Assembly (NCBI RefSeq): GCF_025751495.1
Contig: NZ_JAOWKZ010000002.1
Location: 850,001-914,000, forward strand
From: Albidovulum litorale
Lineage (GTDB): Bacteria > Pseudomonadota > Alphaproteobacteria > Rhodobacterales > Rhodobacteraceae
Direction: 5' to 3'
Length of the DNA stretch: 64,000 nucleotides
The notes below the pieces were generated by a model. That model made no database searches, was not told where the DNA came from, and was given only the letters and a program-made list of their open reading frames with translations. Positions 1-9,989 of the stretch are shown here, in pieces. The position numbers were made by a program, and so were the translations under genes. Numbering within the stretch: the stretch's first letter is position 1; every line of letters starts with the position of its first letter.

Positions 1-1826
<1,826 letters not shown>

Positions 1827-1892
1827 CAGCAGAAGCCAGACTTCTCTGATCGAACAGCGGACTTGGACGCTGATTGTTGTGCTTCTTTCTCG

Positions 1893-2010
1893 GTTTGGTG
1901 GTCATAGCACGAGCAAAACACCCGATCCCATCCCGAACTCGGCCGTTAAGTGCCGTTGCGCCAATGGTACTGCGTCTTAAGACGTGGGAGAGTAGGTCAC
2001 CGCCAAACCT
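1893..2010 (+). rRNA. rrf: 5S ribosomal RNA
   Basis: A 118-nt segment with complementary ends (gtttggtggt at the start, accgccaaac at the end) and the conserved internal stretches cccgatcccatcccgaactc and gtgggagagtaggtc. It lies about 65 nt after the 23S end, as expected for a bacterial rRNA operon. Confidence 0.96.
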
Positions 2011-2063
2011 AGTAAGAAGCACAAACGTATCTCTCTACGATGTATTTTCCAGACTGTTCGCCG

Positions 2064-2086
2064 CCGCCCGTTGGGCGGTTTTTTTG
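2064..2086 (+). terminator. Intrinsic terminator after 5S rRNA
   Basis: A GC stem (ccgccc / gggcgg) with a short gtt loop is followed at once by seven T residues, which is the classical rho-independent form. It would end the rRNA transcript before the transporter gene, so the tRNA-fMet further downstream probably needs read-through or its own promoter. Confidence 0.8.
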
Positions 2087-2190
2087 TTTCGGAAGCAAGA
2101 TTCCCGCTTGCGACGCTCCGGTGTCGTGGATCGCACAGACGTCACTGGCAATATCGCCAGCATGAGCCGAGTGGCTGTTAGGGATCGCGC

Positions 2191-3189
2191 GTGTCAGCAA
2201 TACCGGAACCAAAATCCGCCGAACCCGCGGCTTCGCTCGAACGTCCCCTTGCCGGTATTCTCTATCTGCTTGGTGCCACAACGATATTTCCGATCCAGGA
2301 CGTCATCATCAAGATGCTGAGCGGTGATTACGCCGTGCATCAGGTGGTGTTTCTGCGCAGCGCCTTCGCGCTGCCGATCGTGCTGATTATTTCAAGGTTT
2401 GAAGGACAGTTGTGGCCGCTCAAGATCGGGTCCTGGCGATTACAACTGTTGCGGGGACTCGCGGCCTTCGCGTCCTACATGGTCTACTACATGGCGCTGG
2501 CGACCATCGGTCTTGCTGAAACGGCAGCCATTACGTTCACGACACCAATTTTCGTGACGCTTCTGGCGGTTGTTTTCCTTGGCGAGCGTATCGGCCTATT
2601 CCGCTGGTTAGCCGTCATCATCGGCCTCATCGGCGTTGCCGTGATCGTCCAGCCGGGGCGCGGAGTATTCGAACCCGCCGCAGTCCTCGCGCTCCTTGCA
2701 GCTATTACATACGCGGCTTCGATTATTGCGACGCGAAAACTCGGGCACCGGACAAACGGCAGCACAATGACGGTCGTCACCTTGCTGATCTACCTCGCGG
2801 CGGGCAGCAGTCTGGGTGTCGTCTTTTCCCTCGTAGACATGCAATCGCCGCATCCAAGTTTCGCCTTTCTCTTTCGTGAGTGGAAATGGCCCGATCCCAG
2901 AGATTGGATGCTATTGCTGGCAATCGGCGTGACGTCAGCGCTTGGCTTCTTCGCCCTCTCGCAGGCATACCGTCTGGCCGAGGCAAGCGTGGTCACACCC
3001 TTCGAATATACTTACATGCTCTGGGCCGTATTGTGGGGCTGGGTCTTTTTCGGCGCCCTGCCGGCATTCACGACGTGGATCGGCCTTTCCATGATCGTTG
3101 GCGCAGGATTACTGATCGTATTCCGTGAAGTCGCCCGTGGACGCAGGATCGTCCGCCGCCGAGGTCTCGGCGTTCTGCGACAGCGCTGA
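2191..3189 (+). CDS. DMT-superfamily (EamA) transporter
   Basis: A 332-aa inner-membrane protein with about ten hydrophobic helices arranged as two EamA repeats (roughly residues 20-155 and 165-310). It is a probable drug/metabolite or amino-acid exporter; the substrate cannot be read from the sequence. The family signature is seen in helix-end motifs such as LGER at about residue 130 and PFEYTYMLWA at about 270. The start is a GTG; no in-frame ATG lies just upstream. The gene sits between 5S rRNA and tRNA-fMet, an unusual place because these two are normally adjacent in Rhodobacterales rRNA operons. Confidence 0.9.
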   Translation: MSAIPEPKSAEPAASLERPLAGILYLLGATTIFPIQDVIIKMLSGDYAVHQVVFLRSAFALPIVLIISRFEGQLWPLKIGSWRLQLLRGLAAFASYMVYYMALATIGLAETAAITFTTPIFVTLLAVVFLGERIGLFRWLAVIIGLIGVAVIVQPGRGVFEPAAVLALLAAITYAASIIATRKLGHRTNGSTMTVVTLLIYLAAGSSLGVVFSLVDMQSPHPSFAFLFREWKWPDPRDWMLLLAIGVTSALGFFALSQAYRLAEASVVTPFEYTYMLWAVLWGWVFFGALPAFTTWIGLSMIVGAGLLIVFREVARGRRIVRRRGLGVLRQR

Positions 3190-3280
3190 TCGTATCCCGG
3201 TCCCTCTGGGATAATTAAAAGAAATCATCATTTTGCCATTGCGCCCGCCGCCAAGCACAACTACATAGTCCCCGAATTGG

Positions 3281-3358
<78 letters not shown>

Positions 3359-3385
3359 GTTCCTACGCGGTATCAGACGCTTACG

Positions 3386-3405
3386 CGCCGCCCCACGGGG
3401 CGGCG
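3386..3405 (+). terminator. Strong hairpin after tRNA-fMet
   Basis: An eight-base-pair GC stem (cgccgccc / gggcggcg) around a cacg loop, 28 nt after the tRNA CCA. No T-run follows, so it may be a processing or weak termination signal. Confidence 0.4.
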
Positions 3406-3451
3406 TATGCATTTCCAACACCTGTGGAAGCACAGTGGTAGCAAGAGCGTC

Positions 3452-3598
3452 GTAAGCGTCCAGCGTGACCGCTACCCGTTTCAGCGCCACGGCAGCAGGT
3501 TGTCGACCTTTTTGATCTTGTAGTCTGTGATGTGGGCGAGGGTGTCGGCGGGCCGGACATGAGGATCGACGGCGTTGAGCTTCGCCGTTTCGATCAGG
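3452..3598 (-). mobile_element. IS66-family transposase 3' remnant with terminal inverted repeat
   Basis: Read on the minus strand, this encodes the last 39 residues of an IS66 TnpC transposase, including ETAKLNAVDPHVRPADTLAH and the family-typical ending KVDNLLPWR before a TGA at 3481-3483. Just past the stop, gtaagcgtccagcg at 3452 has the form of an IS66 terminal repeat. The coding part is cut off abruptly near 3598, where an IS6 fragment begins. It is a dead fragment. Confidence 0.75.
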
Positions 3599-3684
3599 AT
3601 AACCGCTTTATCAAGAAACGGACCCGGCCGATACTCGGCTTCAAGTCCTTTGTGTCAGTCGCCGCAATGCTCAAGGGCATCTAG
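3598..3684 (+). mobile_element. IS6-family transposase C-terminal remnant
   Basis: The plus-strand frame reads DNRFIKKRTRPILGFKSF followed by ten more residues and a TAG stop. This matches the C-terminal DRF-K-RTRPM-GFKSF segment of IS6/IS26-like transposases common in Rhodobacteraceae. Only the tail is left and it abuts the IS66 fragment, so two insertions, or a deletion between two insertion sequences, have occurred here. The rest of 3685-3837 shows nothing I can identify. Confidence 0.7.
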
Positions 3685-3837
3685 ATTGGGAACATGACAC
3701 GATAGGGCCTGATGACGCTGGATTCTGTCCGTTTGCGCAGTTTGCTGCATTGGCTGAGTAGACCATGCGAAGCTAGCACACCCCTGCATTCAGGCGACAA
3801 CTTCACGACAAAACCGGCCCGTCAATAGTGCTGCAGG

Positions 3838-4815
3838 TCATTTCTGCACCGACCGCGCACTTACTGGCAGCGAGTTGTGCTCAGCATTGATGGCATCGGC
3901 GATCATGGGCGCACAGGAGAGGATGCGAAGTCTGTCGCCAAAGCGGGTGGCCCACGCAGGATTGGGAGTGGTGCTGTCGGTCAGAGTGATCGTGTCAACC
4001 AAAGATGTTTCGGAGAGCGCGGCAACGGCATCTTCTGTCAGCAACCCGTGTGTTGCGAACGCGTGCACTTCAACCGCACCATGTGCGCGCACTGCACTTG
4101 CTGCTCGCAGGGTCGTGGAACCGCCGCAGATCATGTCATCGACGATGTGGACGACGCATCCGTCCACATTGCCCGCGAAATGGCTGCCAGAGACTACGCC
4201 AGCGCTCCGGCGTTTCTCCATAAAGCCGAACGGCACGTCTTTGCCTGTTGCCTCTTGAAGCGCCTCGCGCATTAGTTGTGCGCGCTTCACGCCGCCCGGG
4301 TCAGGTGAGACAACTGCCTGAGTCCGAGCCGTGGGACGTGCGGTGATCTCGCCAGCGAACATGCTCCCAGTCGAGAGATGCAGCACCCGGCAGCGATGAG
4401 CATTCTCGAACGCTGCCGGGTTGTGGACCTCCAGCGTCATAAGTGAATCAACACCGATTGCTTCGAAGAATTGCGCAACATAGCGGGACGTCACCGGATC
4501 CTGCGGCTTCGTCCGCCGGTCCTTTCGGGAATACGGAAGATAAGGGGTGATGGCGGTGACGCGCGCGGCGCCATGATCGCGGCACGCTGCGAGAAAGAAC
4601 AAAAGACGCAGTAACTTGTCGTTGGCCGATGCCCCGGTTTCTCCGTTCAATGTGTGCAATACGAAGACATCGTGGCCGTTTACCTCTGTGAGCGGACGCG
4701 CCTTGTGTTCGCCGCCGTCGAATTCCCGCTCTTCGTGCGGCGCGACATCAAAGCCACCCGCTTTGGCGATATTGTGGCCAAGTGCCTTCGATCTATCGAG
4801 CGCAAAAAACAGCAT
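3838..4815 (-). CDS. prs: Ribose-phosphate pyrophosphokinase (PRPP synthase), probable paralog
   Basis: A 325-aa protein converting ribose 5-phosphate and ATP to PRPP. Visible family elements are the ATP-loop segment PYLPYSRKDRRTKPQDPVTS near residue 90, the flexible loop VVSPDPGGVKRA near 160, and the PRPP-binding motif VHIVDDMICGGSTTL near 220. I placed the start at the internal ATG (MLFFALD) because family members begin there; an upstream ATG at 4902 would add 29 poorly conserved residues. It stands apart from the usual housekeeping context and beside stress-type genes, so it is probably an accessory copy. It lies divergent from the DUF2267 gene. Confidence 0.85.
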   Translation of the reverse strand: MLFFALDRSKALGHNIAKAGGFDVAPHEEREFDGGEHKARPLTEVNGHDVFVLHTLNGETGASANDKLLRLLFFLAACRDHGAARVTAITPYLPYSRKDRRTKPQDPVTSRYVAQFFEAIGVDSLMTLEVHNPAAFENAHRCRVLHLSTGSMFAGEITARPTARTQAVVSPDPGGVKRAQLMREALQEATGKDVPFGFMEKRRSAGVVSGSHFAGNVDGCVVHIVDDMICGGSTTLRAASAVRAHGAVEVHAFATHGLLTEDAVAALSETSLVDTITLTDSTTPNPAWATRFGDRLRILSCAPMIADAINAEHNSLPVSARSVQK

Positions 4816-4927
4816 CTCCCATCTATGTCGATTCTCAGGGCAAAGCGTGTTGACGACCGTCAATGCGTCCTTGCCCTGCTTGTGAAATAAGAAAGACAAC
4901 ACCTCGCTGCGCAGGAAAGGAATCCGA

Positions 4928-5149
4928 ATGGCTGTCGCAGGGATTCCGACGGTTGGTCATGTCCCTCAGGCGTTCGCTGAATGGCTGAATGACCTTTGTG
5001 ACGATCCCGGCTGTCAGAAAGCGCCGCTCGAAGATTCTGAACCTGCCGCTTCGGCAGTAATAGATCTGCTCCGCCGCCATGTCTCCTGGGGCGAGTTCCA
5101 GCACGTCAAGCGCGCCGTGCGAAAGCCAATTCAAGAACTCTGGGATTGA
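4928..5149 (+). CDS. Short DUF2267-like protein (internally shortened)
   Basis: A 73-aa protein with a good ribosome-binding site (aggaaagga at 4912-4920). Its N-terminus (AGIPTVGHVPQAFAEWLNDL) resembles the beginning of DUF2267 proteins and its C-terminus (VIDLLRRHVSWGEFQHVKRA, then IQELWD) resembles their end. The roughly 60-70 residues normally lying between seem to be missing, without any frame break. DUF2267 proteins have no established function and often sit among stress genes. The family call rests on remembered motif resemblance only. Confidence 0.5.
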   Translation: MAVAGIPTVGHVPQAFAEWLNDLCDDPGCQKAPLEDSEPAASAVIDLLRRHVSWGEFQHVKRAVRKPIQELWD

Positions 5150-5153
5150 GGCA

Positions 5154-6215
5154 GTGCGCGCGGTTTCGACGACCGTGAAAACCGCCAGAAGCGAGGCGGC
5201 ATCGCATGCGGACAAACTTGCCGAGTTGCGGGCCTTTCTGGAAAGTGGCAGGGCTTGGCCCGGCGAACCTCGACCGGAGTGCATCGAAACGCATGCCTCG
5301 CTGGTCTACTTGACGCGCAATTCTGCATGGAAGCTGAAAAAGCCGGTCCGCTTGGTTCATGTTGATCAACAATCCCTGAAAAACCGAACGCACCTTTGCC
5401 GCGAGGAATTGAGGCTGAACAGAGAACTCTCAGGCGATCTCTATCGTGGTTTGACGCCCATCGTCCGGAGGCCCGACGGGTCGTTGGTTCTTGGCGCGGA
5501 GGGGAGCATTGTCGACTGGCTGATCGAGTCGCGGCGGCTACCGGCATCCGAGATGCTGGACGTCCGCCTCGTCGACGGGCCCCCACCTCAGTGTAGCGAG
5601 GTCAAAGCATTCTGCGACGTGTTGGCTGAATTCTACCGGCGCCAACCGAAATCACCCGATGCTGGTGAAGTCTTCTATCGACGTTTGGTGTCAGACAGCG
5701 AGATCGCGGCGGCGCATTTGCGTGAAATGGCATCCAAAACGATGGTGCCGGTCCCCGAGCAGACCTTCGGTTTCGCGGCAAAGGCACTCGAGGCCTGTTG
5801 CAGTGAGATGATCGAGCGCGGCCGACAAGGGCTCATAGTCGAAGGACACGGCGATCTGCGAACCCAGCATGTCTGCCTGATCAGGCCGCCTGTTGTGTTT
5901 GATCGCTTGGAAATCGACCATGGAATACGCTTGCTTGATCCGTTTTACGAGATCAACGGACTTGGTCTTGAATGTAGCCTGATGGGATCAGGTTGGATCC
6001 GTTCGGTTCTACTCGCCGAGCTGTCCCAGACAATGATTCACCCGTCTCGCGAACTGCTGTTTGCCTATGGTGTCGTCGCCTTTTTGACGCGGGCACGCAT
6101 CGCCGCCGACCACTTCAGGGATGCCGAAGTCACAACCCCTGAGAAGTGGCGCGCGAAAACGAAACAAAATGTCGATGCGGCCGTACATTTGGTTGCACAA
6201 GCACGCTCCAACTGA
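5154..6215 (+). CDS. COG2187-type aminoglycoside-phosphotransferase-like protein
   Basis: A protein of about 353 aa with the kinase-fold motif VEGHGDLRTQHVCL near residue 245, corresponding to the HGDL catalytic loop of APH-like enzymes of the COG2187 type. A metal-binding aspartate follows in IDHGIRLLDPFYEING. The substrate is unknown; resistance activity should not be assumed. The start is uncertain: the open frame extends to an ATG at 5079, which would overlap the DUF2267 gene, so I prefer the GTG at 5154, five bases after that gene's stop; a GTG at 5175 is also possible. Confidence 0.7.
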   Translation: MRAVSTTVKTARSEAASHADKLAELRAFLESGRAWPGEPRPECIETHASLVYLTRNSAWKLKKPVRLVHVDQQSLKNRTHLCREELRLNRELSGDLYRGLTPIVRRPDGSLVLGAEGSIVDWLIESRRLPASEMLDVRLVDGPPPQCSEVKAFCDVLAEFYRRQPKSPDAGEVFYRRLVSDSEIAAAHLREMASKTMVPVPEQTFGFAAKALEACCSEMIERGRQGLIVEGHGDLRTQHVCLIRPPVVFDRLEIDHGIRLLDPFYEINGLGLECSLMGSGWIRSVLLAELSQTMIHPSRELLFAYGVVAFLTRARIAADHFRDAEVTTPEKWRAKTKQNVDAAVHLVAQARSN

Positions 6216-6459
6216 ACCGACATGCTTTGCATGCGGGTTGTGATCTCGTGTCGGCCTAGCGGTGGTGCAGCACGAACCGAGAACCGGGCAAAGCGGGAAT
6301 CGACGGATTGCGTTGACAATCGTCAATGCTGAACAGGGTCCGCCATCGTTGACTGGGGTTTGAGATTTCGCGGAACTTTGAATGGCCGGGGATCGGCATC
6401 CACTGCATCAGTTCACTTCGGTTCTTTTCTTCTCCCAACAATGATGAGCGGTCAGATAA

Positions 6460-8916
6460 TTGCAACGCAACGCCCCCATTGAACGGCTTGAGGGATTGTG
6501 GAGCCGGGACGTTGGTCTTTACGGGCCCGAGGTGGCTAAGCGGCTCGCCAAGTATGGACCGAACGCCATCCTTGCAGACAGCTCTTCAGGCTGGCTTGAG
6601 GTTCTTCGCAATACGATTAAAGACCCGATGATCTGGTTTCTCGTCGGGACCGCCACCCTGTTTATCGGTCTGGGTGATTATACAGAGGCGGCCGTTCTTG
6701 CCGCCGCGCTGATCCCGATTGCCGGGATGGACATCTACCTGCACCGGCGGACAGAGGCGTCGACGGAAGGTTTGCGGGCGCGGCTGGCGTCGCAAGCGCG
6801 GGTGATCAGGGATGGGTCAGAACGGGACTTGCCTGCGGTGGGCCTTGTGCCCGGCGATCTTGTGATCGTACCGGCTGGCGCTTACTTCCCGGCTGACGGC
6901 CTGCTCCTCTCCGGCACTGCTCTGCAGGTCGATGAGTCCACCCTGACCGGCGAGGCCATGCCGGTCCGCAAGGAATCGATCTCCCGGCCACCGCAAAATG
7001 CGGCGGGCGTGGGGATCGAGGCTACGCATTGGGGAATGGCCGGGACTCGTCTCCTGACCGGTGAAGCCCGGCTTCGTGTCGCATTGACCGGGAAGGAGAC
7101 GCTCTACGGTGAGATCGCACGTCTTTCGAGTTCGACACGAAACGAACTGACGCCCCTGCAGGACGCTATTGGGCATCTGGTGCGTATTCTCCTCGTGATC
7201 GCCCTTCTCCTTTGCACGGCACTTGCAGTCATCCGGTATGTCCAAGGCTACGGAATAGTGGACGCCCTGCTAAGCGCCATCACCCTGGCGATTGCGGCTC
7301 TGCCGGAGGAGTTTCCTGTTGTCTTCTCTTTCTTCCTCGGGCTGGGCGTTTTCCGCTTGGCCAACCAGCAGGCGTTGGTCCGTCGTGCGGTGGTCGTCGA
7401 AAACATCGGCCGCGTCACCTGCATTTGTACAGACAAGACAGGCACGCTGACCGAGGGGCGCCTGTCGCTTGATCATGTGGTCCCGGCTGCCGGCCTGTGT
7501 CGCGAGGACGTTCTCGCGATCGGTGCCACGGCATCCCGCGCGGAAACGTCAGATCCGCTGGATCAGATCCTCTTGAAGCATGCGTCCGCCTGGCATGTCG
7601 CGGTTGAAGCCGTCTTCCCCTTCACAGAGGACCGCCTGCGGGAGACAGCCATCGTACGGGTGGCAGATCAAGGCTGGCGCGCAGCCATGAAGGGTGCGCC
7701 CGAGACCGTTCTCGCCATGTGCGACCTGACGACCGAGGACCGCGAAACCTGGCTTCGACAAACACATGAGCTTGCGTCTTATGGGCACAAGGTGATCGCC
7801 GTCGCCACGAATTCGCTCAGCTCGTGGACCGACGAGGAGCCGCAAGCCGGCTTCGCCTTCGCAGGCATCCTCGCATTCTCCGATCCGGTGCGGCCCGGTG
7901 TCCGTGAGGCCGTGGGCGAGGCGCAGCGTGCCGGAATCCGCGTCATCATGATCACCGGCGATCATGCCCGAACCGCCAGGGCGATCGCGCGTGAGATCGG
8001 GATCGGCGGCCCTGAGCCTTTGGTCATCGACGGTGCCGGTCTGGAAGCGCAACGCAAGCAAACCCGAGGGCGGATTGACTTTGACGTCGTGGCGCGGTGC
8101 ACGCCCGCCGAAAAGCTGGCTCTGGTCAAGGCGTTGCAGGCGCGGGGCGAACTGGTCGCGGTCACCGGGGACGGCGTGAATGATGCACCGGCGCTTCGCG
8201 GCGCGGACGTGGGTATCGCGATGGGTGAACGCGGGACGCGATCGGCGCGCGAAGTGGCGCCAATCGTGTTGCTCGACGACAATTTCAAGACGATCGTCCG
8301 GGCAATCGCAGAGGGACGACAGCTCTTCGTCAATCTGCGGCTCAGCTTCGCGTATCTTCTGATGCTGCACGCACCCCTGGTCGCGACAGCCGCTTTGATC
8401 CCTCTTCTCGGCTATCCGCTGCTCTACCTGCCGATCCACATCGTTTGGATCGAGCTGATCATGCATCCGACGGCCATGCTTGTATTCCAGAACTTTCCAT
8501 CACGAGATGTACTGGGCCTCGCAGGCAAACGGCGACGGCTGCGCTTCTTTTCGCCGCCGGAATGGTTCAGGATCGTGCTTGTCGGGACGATGGCGACCGT
8601 GGTCATCCTCGGCGGCTACATATTCAATCTCGGCGCGGATCTAAACGTTCCTCACGCGCGGTCGATGGCGATCATGGTTCTCGTGATTGCAAGCGGTGCC
8701 ATAACTGCCGCCTTGACGCGCCTTCGTACTCGGCCCGCGGTGCTGGCCAGCCTGCTTCCTGTCGTATCTGGATTGTTGGCCACGCAGTTGCAGCCGGTTT
8801 CTGCTCTGCTCCATCTTTCTCCTCTACACTTGGCGGATTGGATCATCGCCGCAAGCGCCGCAGTCGCGATCTATGCGGTCGCCGCCTTTTTCGAGAGTGA
8901 GAACTGTCGGCAGTAG
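6460..8916 (+). CDS. P-type cation-translocating ATPase (P2/calcium-type)
   Basis: An 818-aa E1-E2 ATPase of the inner membrane. In order: a cation-ATPase N-terminal domain (GLYGPEVAKRLAKYGPN), two helices, the actuator domain with LTGEAMP near residue 162, the ion-site helix with PEEFP near 282 (PEGLP in textbook Ca2+ pumps), the phosphorylation motif CTDKTGTLT near 323, the hinge GDGVNDAP near 570, and a C-terminal helix bundle. It probably exports Ca2+ or another divalent or monovalent cation. The start is TTG at 6460; ATGs at 6441 and 6444 are out of frame. The 244-nt gap upstream shows nothing distinctive. Confidence 0.88.
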   Translation: MQRNAPIERLEGLWSRDVGLYGPEVAKRLAKYGPNAILADSSSGWLEVLRNTIKDPMIWFLVGTATLFIGLGDYTEAAVLAAALIPIAGMDIYLHRRTEASTEGLRARLASQARVIRDGSERDLPAVGLVPGDLVIVPAGAYFPADGLLLSGTALQVDESTLTGEAMPVRKESISRPPQNAAGVGIEATHWGMAGTRLLTGEARLRVALTGKETLYGEIARLSSSTRNELTPLQDAIGHLVRILLVIALLLCTALAVIRYVQGYGIVDALLSAITLAIAALPEEFPVVFSFFLGLGVFRLANQQALVRRAVVVENIGRVTCICTDKTGTLTEGRLSLDHVVPAAGLCREDVLAIGATASRAETSDPLDQILLKHASAWHVAVEAVFPFTEDRLRETAIVRVADQGWRAAMKGAPETVLAMCDLTTEDRETWLRQTHELASYGHKVIAVATNSLSSWTDEEPQAGFAFAGILAFSDPVRPGVREAVGEAQRAGIRVIMITGDHARTARAIAREIGIGGPEPLVIDGAGLEAQRKQTRGRIDFDVVARCTPAEKLALVKALQARGELVAVTGDGVNDAPALRGADVGIAMGERGTRSAREVAPIVLLDDNFKTIVRAIAEGRQLFVNLRLSFAYLLMLHAPLVATAALIPLLGYPLLYLPIHIVWIELIMHPTAMLVFQNFPSRDVLGLAGKRRRLRFFSPPEWFRIVLVGTMATVVILGGYIFNLGADLNVPHARSMAIMVLVIASGAITAALTRLRTRPAVLASLLPVVSGLLATQLQPVSALLHLSPLHLADWIIAASAAVAIYAVAAFFESENCRQ

Positions 8917-9012
8917 ATGAAACCGAAGGCAAGTTATTCCCGCCGGTATTCTCGTCGCGACCCGGCTTGCCGGACCAGAGAAAGACCCCGAAGCATCCGC
9001 CACTCAGACCTT

Positions 9013-9978
9013 TCATCGGTCAGCCGCGAGAATTGACTTTAGGTGCAGCTCATACAGCAGTTCGACACCGTCGCGGTTTAGGTGATCGGTGTCGAAATAC
9101 AGCGCCGGGTCGTCGAGTGTCGCACTCAGATCGTGAAGCGGCACGTCCAGCCCGGAGAGGCGTGCGCGAAGCTTGGCATCAAAAGCCGCTTCACCGGGCA
9201 GCGATTCACGGAAGGCCTCGGGAACCGGCGGCCTGACAATGGCAACCTCCATCCCGGCTACCCGGGCACGGGCGATCATGCCTTCTAGTGTGTCCAGGTA
9301 CCGGTCGAGTTTTGTGTCATCGACTGGTTCGGGGTAGAGGTAGTCGATTCTTGCCTTTGTCGCGTGACGCGATGGGCGAAAGACGCGGTCGAAGTGTTCA
9401 GCCCCGCGCCAGTCATCCTGTGGGAACCGGTCGGGCGGGTTCAGTTTCGAAAACACCGTAGCGTAGTCGAGAAGCGCGCTTGCGGGGACATCTTGGGAGA
9501 TGACCAGATTACTCATTGTCACCAGCGTGGACAGCCTGAGCGGCGTCTTGCGCAGAAGCTTCCTGTCGGCGATCCGTTCCTCGTTCCAACGCGATGAGTG
9601 GAAAGCGAAGGAATCCGCGATATAGAGCAACCGACGGGGTCGCAGGTCTTCGATCGCCTGCAGCAGAACGAAATCACTAAAGAGCGGCCCGGCCCCCACT
9701 TCGGCCAGTACGATCATGCGCTGCCCCGTCTCATCCTCCAGCCGTTTGGCAACATCGCCGAATGCGAGCGGCAGGGCATGAGACGCGCCAAGGACGATCC
9801 AGTCGAATTGCCCGTCTTTTACAGTAAGGATCTTTTGAAAAGCCGAACCTCCCGCCTCCCGTCCGACGCGGACTTCCGCGACGGAGGCAGCGGCAACATA
9901 AAGGGCGAAGAATAGCCCTAGAAATCCGGCAAGGCCGATCACAGGCAGTCTCGGCGGTTTGCGGCGAAAGCTGTTCAT
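9013..9978 (-). CDS. SGNH-hydrolase-like membrane-anchored protein (AlgJ/AlgX-like partner of MBOAT)
   Basis: A 321-aa protein with one N-terminal membrane helix (about residues 12-35) and a predicted periplasmic SGNH-type domain. A GASH segment puts a candidate nucleophile at Ser66, and DTDHLN near the C-terminus gives Asp296 and His299, completing the triad of SGNH acetyltransferases/esterases. Its start is 11 nt after the MBOAT stop, the usual pairing of a membrane acyl exporter with a periplasmic acyl-transfer enzyme. The longer open frame to 10293 is not used. It is the last gene of a seven-gene minus-strand operon. Confidence 0.75.
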   Translation of the reverse strand: MNSFRRKPPRLPVIGLAGFLGLFFALYVAAASVAEVRVGREAGGSAFQKILTVKDGQFDWIVLGASHALPLAFGDVAKRLEDETGQRMIVLAEVGAGPLFSDFVLLQAIEDLRPRRLLYIADSFAFHSSRWNEERIADRKLLRKTPLRLSTLVTMSNLVISQDVPASALLDYATVFSKLNPPDRFPQDDWRGAEHFDRVFRPSRHATKARIDYLYPEPVDDTKLDRYLDTLEGMIARARVAGMEVAIVRPPVPEAFRESLPGEAAFDAKLRARLSGLDVPLHDLSATLDDPALYFDTDHLNRDGVELLYELHLKSILAADR

Positions 9979-9989
9979 ACGGCGGCCTT

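Noticed and set aside
5079-5153. Upstream ATG extension of the COG2187 gene
   Set aside because: It would overlap the DUF2267-like gene by 71 nt, and the added residues (serine/proline-rich) look non-coding in this frame.
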